Assembly: GCA_026874595.1 (NCBI GenBank)
Contig: CM049311.1
Coordinates: 19,274,676 to 19,338,675 of the forward strand
Direction of reading: 5' to 3'
Origin: Sipunculus nudus
Lineage: Eukaryota > Annelida > Sipuncula > Golfingiida > Sipunculidae
DNA: 64,000 bases
Positions 21,815-33,255 of the stretch are shown one piece after another. The notes beneath the pieces were generated by a model. It was not told the DNA's origin, did not search any database, and saw nothing but the letters and a program-made list of their open reading frames with translations. Each line of letters begins with the position of its first letter. Positions within the stretch are counted from its first letter, which is position 1. Made by a program: the position numbers and the translations under genes.

Positions 21815-23271
21815 ATGAGCGGCTGTGGTCTTACATCACATGACGTGAGGTCACTGCTAGTCACACTACCGTCCTGTCAGTCTCTCACGAATCTTGACAT
21901 ATCAGATAACAATCTGGAGGGCGGGATGCATGAGACGGAAAATCGTGCTACGTTAATAGGCCGCCATCTCACTACACTCAAAATTAGTGGATGTGGTCTA
22001 ACATCACTAGACGCGAGGCTACTGTTACTCACGCATCCATACTGTCACTCACTGACGGACCTTGACATATCACATAACCACATGGTTGGACTGATGGAGG
22101 AGACAGAACATCTTGCAACATCAATAGGCCAAAATCTCACTACAATAAACGTGAGTGACTGTGGTCTAACAGCACGTGACGTGAGGTCACTGTTAGACAA
22201 GTAACCAGACTGTCACTCCCTAACGGAACTTGATCTATCACATAACAACCTGAGTTATCTGATGGAGGACACAGTTAACCCACCGACAATAAGTCTAACT
22301 CACTCTCATCTCACTACACTCGACATGTCTGACTGTGATCTAACACCACGTGACTTGGGGCCACTTTTCGACATGTTAACAGACTGCCACTCCCTGACAC
22401 ACCTCGATGTTTCAGGTAACCAGCTGAGTGGGCTCATGAAAGAAACAGAGCGTCTTACGTCACTAACACGCTGTCATCTCAATACACTCAACATGTCCGA
22501 CAGCGGCCTTACACCTTGTGACGTGAGATGGCTGTTAGTCACTTTACCAGACGGTCTGTCTCTCACGAGTCTTGACGTCTCAGGTAACAGCCTGGAGGGT
22601 GTACTGGGTGACACAGGACATCTTACTCCGTAATAGGCCGCCATCTCACAACACTCAACATGAGAGACTCTGGTCTAACATCATGCGACGTGAGTCGATT
22701 GTTAGACATGTTACAAGACTGTCACTCCCTGACGGCCCTTGATCTACTATGTAACGACCTTAGTGGAGTGATGAAGGAGACCGTGCGTCTTACAGGATTA
22801 CCACCCTGTCATCTAATTACTCTTAACATGAGTAACTGTTATTTAACATCACGTGATGCTAGGTCACTGTTAGACAGGTTACCAGACTGTCATTCCCTGA
22901 CGGACATTTATCTATCACGTTACTACCTGAGTGGACTGATGGAGGAGACAGATAACAAACCAAGACTAACACACTCTCATCTAACTACACTCAGCGTGTC
23001 TAACTGTCGTCTCACATCACGTGACATCATGTCCCTGCTCACAGTTATTCCGTCTTGTTTAACTAAACTGGACGTGTCATGGAACTTCGCTGGTGACAAC
23101 CTTGAGGGGATTATAAACATGACAGGTCAACTCACCAACCTCAGGGAACTAGACTTACAATACAATAATCTTAATGTGAAAAAGATGAAACAGGTGTTAC
23201 AGGAAAAATGTCCACACTTAAAATTAATGATAGGCAAACAAGAACATGCATTCTTCGATCCTTTTAATTAG
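21815..23271 (+). pseudogene. Leucine-rich-repeat protein with two lesions (RI-like repeats)
   Basis: About eight tandem double repeats of roughly 57 residues each. One half is HLTTLNMSDCGLTSRDVRSLL-like, the other SLTHLDLSGNNLSGLM-like, an alternation typical of ribonuclease-inhibitor-type LRRs as in NLR-like receptors. Open stretches are 21815-22204, 22205-22630 and 22630-23271. They are separated by a nonsense codon (TAA at 22202-22204, where sister repeats read TTA for Leu) and a one-base frameshift near 22630. The final repeat is divergent (NLRELDLQYNNLNVKKMKQV) and ends naturally at 23271, a C-terminal cap. No membrane segment follows. DNA between repeats is also similar (about 170-bp period). 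Either a recent pseudogene or an allele/assembly with two errors. LRRs bind ligands; the partner is unknown. Confidence 0.8.
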
Positions 23272-23400
23272 AGCCGGTGAAAGATATGTGAACAATTATG
23301 ACATACAGAGGTTGCGGTCGTACATTGAAACGTGACTTTAGAAATCATTTCCAAAATAAGACGTACAGTGATAGCACAAATGTATAAATATTTTATATAT
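23272..23400. other. Downstream flank of the LRR gene
   Basis: No polyadenylation signal recognised with confidence. Confidence 0.3.
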
Positions 23401-23404
23401 AGTG

Positions 23405-23540
23405 GTATAGCGGTGTTAGTCTATAGTAGAAGTGCAGGTAAAGATAAAGAGTGACGCCTTTTAGATAGACTAACTTGTTTATTAACACATTTTAAAACTT
23501 TTTATCTTTACCTGCTCTCTCTCTCTCTCTCTCTCTCTGC
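23405..23540 (-). repeat. Inverted-repeat element with AGACTAAC motifs, and (CT)n
   Basis: A 15-bp perfect inverted repeat (23434-23448 and 23501-23515) interlocks with a second one (GTTAGTCTAT 23415-23424 and ATAGACTAAC 23465-23474). A (CT)n tract follows to 23538. The minus-strand order GTTAGTCTAT...GACTAACAC resembles a motif seen in many animal repeats that I associate with Penelope-like element termini. This is recollection-based and tentative. No hammerhead core (CTGATGA...GAAA) is present. Confidence 0.4.
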
Positions 23541-24376
23541 TTTCAACCTATTTTCAAATGAACTGACAGCTCTGTTAGCACGTACACCAGCATATTGTTT
23601 GCCTTGACAGAGGTATCCTGGTAATATATCACATATTATTTCATATATTTTAACTATGTTATTTTTTCATACTTTTTATCTGATCAAAGACAAAGAGTTT
23701 ATATTGGCGTTTCAGTGCTTGTTCAAGGTCATCATAATCTCAGGACAAAGAGCAAAACTCGACCTGGCTTTCTATGTTTATATATGGATCGATGGAGAGA
23801 CCCGAACGTTTGTTAGTGGTTCCGACGAAAACTAGTGTGGTGATCAATGCCCCTGGCCCAATGGCTCTGTCAATATTCGATGTCAAGATGAAATACAATT
23901 AATATAAATGCAGTATACAGCGCAAGAATAATCTTAAACTGGGTTTGTACTCCTTGGCAACAAATAATAGATTTTAAATATTTAAAATCAGCCTAATGTT
24001 ATCGCTGGTCGATTGCCAAATCTCGGCCAAATCATATTTTAGAGCCAAATATCTACTGGAATGTCATCAGTTTCCCAATATTTTAAATAAAATTAAAAAA
24101 ATATCGTGGATGTTCAATTAAAATTCCACCAACAAATTATAAAATAATTTTTTGTAACTAGGGTATAATAATTTAATTGACATGTAACAATACCAATATA
24201 TATAACTACAGCCTCTGCATGCTATAAGCCTAATAAAAATATTGATAAAAGTATCAAAGATTTCGAGGTCTTACTTTTTCTTTATTTTGACAGAAGAACA
24301 TTTTTGAGTCTAGGCAATATTAATAGGCTTTAATTAATACAGATTCACACCATAATTCCACCGAATAATGTCAATC
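23541..24376. other. Non-coding DNA left of the tandem array
   Basis: No open frame and no recognised repeat. The unique sequence ends at 24376, where the first array unit begins. Confidence 0.4.
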
Positions 24377-24584
24377 GGTTCTGTAGTTTTAATAATTAAC
24401 AGACAAGGATGTAAATGTAAACTCCTTTTGAGACGATAAATGGACATTCCGTTACTTCATTCAGTGTACATACATCTCAATTAAACCATGTACATTCAAC
24501 ACGAGTTCATTCCTGCACATAATATTCTTATATGTTTTTAGATATATGAATCATTTTAGTACTTGACATTCGTCCAGGACCTCG

Positions 24585-26290
24585 GTGGTGAGGGGATATA
24601 CAAATAAATACAGGCAGTTGTCAAGGACGATGAAGAGACGTCACACTTACACGTCCACATGCAGCTCAATTACTTATCACAGCACAAGGACGCCCGACTT
24701 GTACTGCCATCTGTGGTCAAACTTTAAACTGACAAGTAAACAATCAAAATTTATGCTAAGTATTTGGAAAGTGACACTTCCGCATAAACAAGACAAGATT
24801 TTGCAGCTAGTGCAGCCCTAGGATATCTACTGAGGGACGTATTCAACTGCGATGAGACCGACCTTTTCTTTAGAAAGCTACCCTGCAGGTCACCCACGAC
24901 AGCCAATTCTACCAAGGGAGTAAAGAAGGCAAAAGACCTGATCACACTTGTGATGTGTTGTAACGCTGATGGTTCCGAAAAGCTGAAGGCTCTCGTAAAT
25001 GGCAAATCTGCAAAACCACGCTGTTTCAATAATTTCAATCATCAGCTGTACATTGATTTCAGAGCCAACCGCAATGCATTGATGAACAGTATGCTGTTGG
25101 CAGAGTGGATAAAGCAGTTTGATGCATGCATGGGCCGGAAAGGGAGACAAGTTTTGCAAATGATGGACAACGCCCCGAGCCATATTATATCAGGCGATCT
25201 GACAAACGTTAAAGTTCACTTCCTGCCCCCAACGACAAACAGTCACCTACGACCTCTCGATGGAGGCATCATCCAGTCCTTTAAGGCACAGTACCGCCGG
25301 CTGCAAATTTGCCATTCATATTATATATTCATACTTCCTGTCCCCAACGACAAACAGTCACCTACAACCTCTCAATGGAGGCATCATCCAGTCCGTTAGG
25401 GTACAGTACCGCCGGATGCAAATTTGTCCATTGATATCATATATATTAAAAACGCTGGACGAAGCGTGCCTGGGATTCCGTCAGCAGCGCCACCATCGGC
25501 AATTGTTGGAAACACATAGGCCTAATACCCAGGGACGAACAGCCAAAGGAGACAGATCGGCCGGACGGTCCAGAAGCAAACAGAATCCTTCCACTTCTAC
25601 AACAAGTTACAGATAGCCTCGGAGATAACCACAGTGCACGTATATCTCCTCAAGAATTCGTCAATGCCGACCAGAACATCGGAACGGCACAACCTTTAAG
25701 CGATCAAGATATCGTGGAAACAGTGACAGGCGGCAATGATACAACCAGTCAAACCTGTGAACCTTAGGAAATAGTTCTCAAACCTCCGCCCAGATCCACA
25801 GAAGTCCGCTAGGCCATGAAGACCGTCTTGTGATATTTCGAAAGTTCTAGATACAACGAACAGTCCGATATTGATGTATTTACAGGATGGACCAAAGAAT
25901 ATCGGCAGGTTAACAATGCTCCATTACGGAATCTTTGGAGGCAGACTCGGATGAAAATGAAACAGCACAAGGAGGGCCATGCAGAATTTTATATTTTTAC
26001 CGTATAGGTTATTCATGTATATCTTTGTTTCATGTTTAATAATGTATAAATTATACACACTGTATTTCTCTGTAGCTATTTGTAAATTTTCTTTCTCTGT
26101 GAATAAATTTTGTACACAGTTTAAAAATGTTGGTTTTTTTTAATATGATTAGTTAAAGACGAGCCTAATAAATGCATGGCCCGATTGAAACTCTTCCAAA
26201 CCCATCTGGTGCCCCGATTAACCGCCACCCTCGCTTACTGCCTAAATATTCCGCCGGTACAACGGTTGACGAATAAAAGAGGTTAGACTG
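24585..26290 (+). pseudogene. Tigger/pogo transposase remnant, unit 1
   Basis: The DDE/D domain is readable from about 24788. It shows FNCDETDLFF (first Asp 24851-24853), LVMCCNADGSEKLKALV, MMDNAPSH (second Asp 25166-25168) and LRPLDGGI (third Asp 25259-25261), with 30 residues between the second and third Asp, as in pogo/Tigger. The frame stops at 25399 because about 115 bp around the third Asp is directly duplicated (from 25219 and 25334). The second copy has Asn instead of Asp (25374-25376) and a shifted frame that continues to 25616 (TLDEACLGF). The DNA-binding half cannot be read. The 3' TIR (GAGGTTAGACTG, ending 26290, before TA) is present; no 5' TIR is found. A Met/Leu variant near 25080 (NALMNS) distinguishes this copy. 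Not functional. Confidence 0.85.
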
Positions 26291-26772
26291 TACAAGGCAG
26301 AAACTTATATGAACTATTTATAATGCTTAAGCTTTTTTGTTCCTTTTGTCGGCCTTTTAATGACTTATGGAAGACCACATGTTTTGTGGTATGATCAGTT
26401 AGTTGATGAATGTATGTACCCGTGTTGGCGCGTGTGAGCGATGACAGACGGATAATGCGAACGGTTTTTCCATTTTAATGGTTATCTGATGTCAGGTTGT
26501 TTTGAATGTAAGCAAAGCAATGTCTCGAGGGTCCATTTATATACCAGCATATTCTGAACTAGGTAAAACAACTTAAATTGATGGTCAATGCCTAATGGGG
26601 AAAATCAAATATTAATTTTACGAGGGAAATGTAATTAACGGGATTCCTTTGACCTTTCCTATAGGAATTTGACCTTTCCTCTATCGCTCCAACGAGGACT
26701 GCATGGTAATATATTTCATTCTTAAGTGGACAGTTCATTCAGTCATTCTAGTAATGTAAACTTAAATATTTA

Positions 26773-26775
<3 letters not shown>
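26291..26775. other. Unit spacer
   Basis: Non-coding. Includes a short internal repeat of TTTGACCTTTCCT near 26647 and 26669. Confidence 0.4.

Positions 26776-26820
<45 letters not shown>
26776..26820. repeat. (AT)n microsatellite, unit 1
   Basis: About 22 AT units. The length differs between units, and it is the site of a deletion in unit 5. Confidence 0.95.
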
Positions 26821-26824
<4 letters not shown>

Positions 26825-28314
26825 GTGTCATGCTGCAACGTTTGAACTAGTGCTTGTTGTACGTAAGTGTTGTGCTATACGATTTGCCCGGAGGTAGCCA
26901 TATATTGTAGGAAACGGAGGTAGGCATACATTGTAGGAAAACGTACTTATGTATTGTACTTATTAACACAGATATGTGCCACAAGTATTTCGATAAAGAC
27001 GAAATGTAGAAACCTAAAGCAATCAAAATGTGTGTCCATTGAAAGTAGGGAGTAAGGCACCATTCATGAACAAAATGCACGGATCAGTGTGCTAAGTTTA
27101 GGAATGTGGAAGTTTTATGGTTGTTATGTAAAGTAAGCGTTGACATATCTACTGTAAGGCTTCTGAAAGCCCTTCCTTTAGCAATGCAAATTTTTGTAAA
27201 TGTTATGTTAAATAAGGGGTCAGGAAATCAATCATATATTGAAATATATTTATAAAGTACTACATATATAGATACAGCGCATTGGATAACTGCAAAACCG
27301 TTGTATTAAAGGTGACATAAAGACATGACAAATGGGGTAAAATATTGTTAGATTAATATATGTCATTATAGGTCCATATAACAAGAAGTCAAAAATTAAA
27401 TGTTAGAGTTAGCATAAAATATAGCCCAAAATAATAATGTCATTTAGGAATATATTTGTTCGACTTATAATGCTGGTTTAAAAGGCCTATTATGGTGTCT
27501 GAACAAGATCGTACGATTTATAACTTTCTAAGATGTAAGCACATCAGCCCTAAAAGAATTATTAGACAGTGATAATGAAAAAAAAATAATTCTAGTAAAT
27601 TACAGCTAAAAAGGATGCCTAAACTATAAATGATGTAATTAGATATTTACCTTACATAGCCCATCTCCTTTGGTAATAACATAGTAATAATTTTAACATA
27701 ATAATCTTATTATTAAATGTCAGGTCATTATGGTAATAAATGTCCTCTAAAATGCATATAAAATATTAGAATAGGAACATTCCATAATTATTCATAATGC
27801 TTCAAGTCATAATTCATAAGTTAACAAATAACATTTGATGTTAGAAAAAATAAAACCAGTAACTTCTCATTTTAAAATGAATTTGATCAACAGACTAAAA
27901 GCAAGCACCAAACTCCATTAACATAAACTTGTGGAAAAAGCAGTTGTACCAAATCCTATAGTGCAAAATCTATAAAATTAAAATAAACGCAGGAAAAAAT
28001 TTAGAAAAAAACAAATAAATATATAGCACTAAGGCTTAACTGGATAACTTGCAATTTAATACTATGTGCAGGGGCTGAATCTGTTGTTTAAGGGCCAATG
28101 TCAACATTCTTCATATCTTAATCATAATGTGTATTTTTGTACAGTAAACTCAATCATCTAAACTCTTAAGTGATATATACAAACCGGATAGAGGTACTTC
28201 ACAGTAATATATATTAAATTACCGTAACTATGTGTCTCTGGGATTAAAATTTATTTCTGTTTTGCCTAAAGCAAAAGAAAGTTCCTCTTTTACACCTAAT
28301 GGCAGCTGATTTTT
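26821..28314. other. AT-rich segment without recognised feature
   Basis: A 77-codon minus-strand frame (26847-27080) is conserved in all five copies, but they are near-identical DNA, so this is no evidence of coding. No domain or leader. Confidence 0.4.
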
Positions 28315-30115
28315 AGCTCAGCTGACTGAAAGTCATCTGAGCTTAAGCGATCACTCTTTGTCCGTCGTCCGTCTGTCTGTCCGTCTGTCCGTCTGTCTGT
28401 CTGTCCGTCTGTCTGTCCGTCTGTCCGTTAACCAGGCACAAATCGTAACCGCTGGACTTAGAACCTTGTAACTTAGGATTCTGAGAGGTCCATGAAAAGT
28501 CTCCTTGGAAACCAGAAATCCTCCGAGCTATGGGGCCCCAAAGTACCCCCCAGATTAGTCAAAAAATTCATACAAAAACTTCAATATCTCAATAACTACA
28601 TCACTGATGGTCATGATTTCTGGCATACGTATTGATCATGAGATGTTCCATCAGTTCCTGTAGACTGGGAGCGCCACCAGTATTGTTCGATTTTTTACGA
28701 TTTTTTTTCCTCTATTTTTGAGACCTTTAATGATGCTGTCATCTGTTAACGTGGCACAAATCGTAACGACTGGACCTAGAATCTTCATTCTCCACACACT
28801 GAGAGAACAATGAAAAGTCTCCATGGAAACCAGAAATAAGGTCTCTGTTACCCATATCCTTTGAGCTATGGCACTCCAAAGTACATCTCAGAATAATGGA
28901 AAATTTGATACAAAAGCTGAAGTATCTGAACAGCTAATGCAGAGATCACCATAATTGTTTGCATGGATATTGATCATGGAGTGTTTCATCAGTTTCTGCA
29001 GACTGGTGGCACCGCCTGTATTTGTTCGGGTTTTTTTACGAAATTTTTCTCTATTTTTGAGACCTTTTAAGATATGAACATATCTTTACCGGGTTCCTCC
29101 GCCGCTGCCACGTTCATTTCCAGAGAGCTCCTTTGAGACTAATGGACCGATTTTTCCGAAACTTACACCAATTATCGGGTCACATGTGAACTGGTGCCTA
29201 ACCAATTTGCGTTGACCTCTGACCTTTCCTCTCTATCCAGCGTCCATTTGTGCGTTTGTTTCCACACATAAACCCTCATATCTCGGGAACCGTTTGACCG
29301 ATCAGGAAATAAAATTTATACAAATGTAGCCCTTGGATTGTTTTATAACATACACAAAAAATGGTGGCGCCACCTGTAATCATGTTTGCACAGTGTCCAT
29401 CTGTTCATCTGCCTTGGGTTAAAATCACTCATATCTCTGCAGTGAATTGACTAATTCACCTGAAATTTGGCATGCGTATACATCCAGGATAGCTTTCTTG
29501 ATTTTATGACAGGTAGCGCCACCTACATTCTAGTTAACGTTGCATACATACAAGCTCATATCTCAGGAACCATTTGACCGATTGGGCCAAAATTGTGCAT
29601 GTGTTTAGATCTCACATAGGTCTTTATAATATACACAAAACTGGAGGGGCCACCTGCAACCATTTTTGCACAGCGTGTGTCTGTTTGTCTGCCGTGGGCT
29701 AAAATCACTCATATACATATAGTGGTTTGACTTTTCTGCCTAAAATTTTGCGTATGTATACAACTTAGACAGCTTTCTGGATTTGTGGTAGGTGGCACAA
29801 CCTACAAACACATTTAGGCTGCAGACATCCATGCTAATATGCAACATACCTCACTCTTTTTCCCCTTGCCACTCAATCCATGCCTCACTTCACCCGTTCC
29901 ACTCTGATTTTGGCGGATACATGTGGTCACTTGTCGGCTACCCGTATTCTAGTTTTTAAAGTTTACACATTTTTATCTCTATTTTTGAAATATATTAATA
30001 CAGACTAAATCTTGGCCTGTTGGTTAATCTATTTGATGCTTCAGTTTAATGGGTATGTACTACCATTCTGATGATAAAATTTCCTTTTGCGAATCTCCTC
30101 CCAGTCAGCTGAGCG
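28315..30115. mobile_element. 1.8-kb TIR element with internal repeats, unit 1
   Basis: AGCTCAGCTGACTG (28315-28328) is matched in inverse at 30102-30115 (13 of 14). The inside is modular: a CTGTCCGT-type minisatellite (about 28364-28432); two blocks about 309 bp apart sharing CACAAATCGTAAC (28438, 28747); and two blocks about 280 bp apart sharing ACTCATAT and TTTGACCGAT (29276/29556, 29427/29707). No transposase. Probably a non-autonomous element of unknown superfamily. Confidence 0.55.
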
Positions 30116-30220
30116 TCATGACCCATGGGTCACTTGTTTAAATACAAATTTTATTAGCTGAGTTGCTGCTCATTTTATAAGGGTACCTTTCGATTCCAAG
30201 GACTGTTTTGCAGGAGGAAA

Positions 30221-30222
<2 letters not shown>

Positions 30223-30256
<34 letters not shown>
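30223..30256. repeat. (AT)n microsatellite, unit 1
   Basis: It abuts the 3' side of the minus-strand SINE and may be its tail. Confidence 0.9.
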
Positions 30257-30258
<2 letters not shown>

Positions 30259-30370
30259 TGGAAAGGGTATACACAGAAAAGTGGCTCACTGCCAGTGGGA
30301 TTCGAACCCACGATCTTCCGATTTCCGGTGCGGCTGCCTTAGTCCACTTGGCCATGACAGATTCCCAACC
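30257..30370 (-). repeat. tRNA-derived SINE head, unit 1 copy a
   Basis: Minus strand 30360-30289 folds like a tRNA. CTGTCA and TGGCAG pair as an acceptor stem (one G-U). An A box GGCCAAGTGG and a B box GGTTCGAATCC are present, with a T stem GTGGG/CCCAC. It is most like a serine tRNA D-arm but lacks the long variable arm, and the anticodon stem is weak, so it is a SINE head and not a working tRNA gene. Confidence 0.7.
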
Positions 30371-30564
30371 TCACTGTGTATTTGTACACTTTTATAGGAA
30401 CCAGCGAAGTGACGTCATGGTAGTGACGTCATAGTCTCACCCACTACACGTGTCGGCATGGCGACTTTTGCATGCAGCAGGGAGAACTGATGGCTTTATT
30501 TGGTGTACGGCATATATTATATATATATAGATGTATGAGTAGCCATGCTGGTTCATTGTTTTAT

Positions 30565-30680
30565 AGATGGAAAGTTTTTTACACAGAAAAGTGGTTCACT
30601 GCCAGTGGGATTCGAACCCACGATCTTCCGATTTCCGGTGCGGCTGCCTTAGTCCACTTGGCCATGACAGATTCCCAACC
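30565..30680 (-). repeat. tRNA-derived SINE head, unit 1 copy b
   Basis: The tRNA-like part at 30670-30599 is identical in boxes A and B to copy a. Copies a and b sit in a 310-bp direct duplication that also includes the sequence downstream (GTGACGTCAT repeats, TGCAGCAGGGAG). Confidence 0.7.
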
Positions 30681-30804
30681 TCACTGTGTATTTGTACATT
30701 TTTATAGGAACCAGCGAAGTGACGTCATGCTAGTGACGTCATAGTCTCACCCACTACACGTGTCGGCACGGCGACTTTTGCATGCAGCAGGGAGAACTGA
30801 TGGC

Positions 30805-30972
30805 TTTATTTGGTGTACGGCATATATTATATATATATAGATGTATGAGTAGCCATGCTGGTTCATTGTTTTATAGATACAATGTGTATACCCTTTCCAT
30901 CTATAAAACAATGAACCAGCATGGCTACTCATACATCTATATATATATAATATATGCCGTACACCAAATAAA
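30805..30972. repeat. Perfect 74-bp inverted repeat, unit 1
   Basis: Arms 30805-30878 and 30899-30972 are exact reverse complements with a 20-nt spacer. Part of the same sequence recurs at 30491-30568 and 30975-31020. It can form a long hairpin or cruciform. Confidence 0.95.
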
Positions 30973-31020
30973 CCCTTTCCATCTATAAAACAATGAACGA
31001 GCATGGCTACTCATACATCT

Positions 31021-31035
31021 ATATATATATATCTA

Positions 31036-31070
<35 letters not shown>
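31021..31070. repeat. (AT)n microsatellite, unit 1
   Basis: AT repeats with an ATCTATCT interruption. Confidence 0.9.
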
Positions 31071-31072
<2 letters not shown>

Positions 31073-31697
31073 GCTTTCAAAACGCGTTATGTAAAATTAA
31101 ATAATTTTCGTATTTCATGTAATGGTACACCTTTGAACATAATATTGTTATTTACGGCAATTTCCGCATTTGCTTCTCAGCGCCATTTATTATTCAAAAG
31201 TTGAACGATTTAGAAGTTTAAGACGTCTCTCTTTTCGATTAAACATTAACTTTAATCATATTTCAACTCAACGCAGTAAAGCGTTATGTTTTCCAGTCGG
31301 CGATCCACTCAAATGGTTAAGAATATACGAAGGAATTATCCATTTGAATATCTTACTCAATTGTTATGTGTTCACTAAATGAAAACAAGATGGCGCTGAT
31401 ATGCAATAGCAGTTAACCATAATTAAAAATAGGAACATATGCTGAGTTACCCCATTATCACATCATTATATGATTAGAAATTGCTTACAGCGAAATGAAT
31501 GCCTCTGCCATCAGCGCGGTGTTTACATAACTGACCGGATAATTCAGTTGAGGCACCCTGTAATGATCATTGACTGCTGTAAGGTGCAAAATCCAGAAAT
31601 GTGTGCGTCCAATCGCACGCTTGAACCCTCAGAACCGAGCGTCCGTAAGAGATTTCGTGCCTCAAAGACGTTTACCCCCGCGTTCCTGAAATATAGA
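31071..31697. other. Unrecognised segment of the unit
   Basis: Short open frames only; none with a domain. Confidence 0.4.
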
Positions 31698-32510
31698 CAG
31701 TCCAACCTGTTTGAACGGCCACCTGTAAATGCGGGCAACTGGCTATAACAACCACTGGATATCAGTCCCTTTCGACATTCCGTTATATTAACTACATATA
31801 ACCCCTGTAAAACTGGCTTATACGGATTACGGGCAGTTTTTTCTCTGACAATAGTGAAATATTACTAATACATTTTCTCGCCTAACGTGTCTTGACCAGC
31901 GCTGACCGGTCGATTGATTGCCAAAGTGCCGGTGATGTAGCGGCCACCAGTGAAGTCGCGGCCACCTGTAAGGGGACACTGGTTATTTTGTTGTTGTGCA
32001 CACGTACCGACCACCGAACGCAGGCAGTTGGTTTCGTCGGCAAGAGATGTCAGTAACCAACGGCTTCACCAAATGATTTTGTGTCTTTCATAAGAGCACA
32101 TTTATCATGTAAGAAGAAATTCTCCAAATAAGAGTTCGAATTAATTTTACCTTCTCATAACTATTTTAGCGATTCACTTTTACATATACAGCCCTCTTTC
32201 ATATTCTATATACATTCTATACTGTGTTCCCGTATATCGCTGCCGTACGACGATATTGATACAATGTGCAGCAAGACCATGTCAGCATGCCCGGAGCGAC
32301 GTGATAATGAACTTGGGAGCTCATTCATACGGCTGAAAAGTCAAAGGACACGTTGGCGCAAGGTTAAACCAACATTTTAATCAACTGTGTGCAATAAGTG
32401 TAAAATTGATAGTCATAAAGGTGGAATAATATTTACTTCCGTCATACATATCATATAGGTTTGTAACCTGAAAGATAAGACCACCTGTCTATTACGATTA
32501 CTGGAGCACT
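31698..32510 (+). mobile_element. Possible pogo-like 5' end, unit 1
   Basis: CAGTCCAACCTGTTTGAACG after TA-containing sequence resembles Tigger/pogo termini. CCACCTGT recurs inside (31720, 31969, 32480). No matching right end is certain. Confidence 0.35.
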
Positions 32511-33192
32511 GTCGGTTGGGCAGGGCCGCAGCCTGCGGGGTGGGGGCCTGGGATGTGAGGTGTAAAAATATTTTTGAACAAAATGTATTGAAAAGTTGGT
32601 ATTATGTGTGAAAATGCATCAGTTACCAAGACAAAAGTTGTGTGTGTTTTTTTTTTCTTCAAAGTAAACATTGACCAATAAATTACAGCAAAAATGCACC
32701 AGAATGCAGTAAACATACATTTTTCAAACTTTTCCACAACGTGGGACGGGCGAAACCACTCACAGACCCTCCCCCTCGGGGGCAACTGCTCCCCCCTCCC
32801 CCCCCCCCCCGCTATTTGGGTCCGCCTACCGCCCTGTTAGGTGGTCGCATTAGACAGTTCCAATCGTGAAAATCATAATTAATAGTTTAATTAGCCCCCT
32901 CCTCCTTATACTAATATTAGAGGTAAAATCGTTATAATAAAAAGAAAGATCGGCTCTTCTTAAACATATAAGAAAGAATATTTAGAGTTTGTCAAAATGA
33001 AATGTTTAATTTTTTTCCATTTATTTTCCTTCTAAAGAAATATGCCAATTACCTTTTCATATGATCTCCATATGTTTCATTTAACATGAATATCAAAACT
33101 TCGGGAGAAATATTTCTTAAATTCAAGGGTCATTTTTCAGAAAACGACCCAATTCATGAAAATTCATGTCCCTAACATTCACCGTGCCATAG
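32511..33192. other. Segment with poly-C tract, no gene
   Basis: Contains a C-rich tract (32790-32812) that varies in length between units. No coding potential. Confidence 0.4.

Positions 33193-33253
<61 letters not shown>
33193..33253. repeat. (AT)n microsatellite, unit 1
   Basis: AT tract in which the hAT element sits. Confidence 0.95.

Positions 33254-33255
<2 letters not shown>

Noticed and set aside
26847-27080. 77-codon minus-strand frame present in five units
   Set aside because: The whole unit is near-identical DNA, so conservation is not informative; no leader, domain or start context.
28364-28432. CRISPR-like array
   Set aside because: It is a simple CTGTCCGT minisatellite without repeat-spacer structure, in animal DNA.
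30061-30110. Hammerhead ribozyme from a CTGATGA match
   Set aside because: No GAAA core or closing stems in the right place.
30289-30360. Functional tRNA gene (serine-like) on the minus strand
   Set aside because: A and B boxes and T arm are good, but the anticodon stem is weak and the long variable arm of tRNA-Ser is missing. It recurs twice per unit beside AT tails, as a SINE does.
31470-31748. 92-codon plus-strand frame in three units
   Set aside because: It runs into a pogo-like transposon terminus and has no domain.
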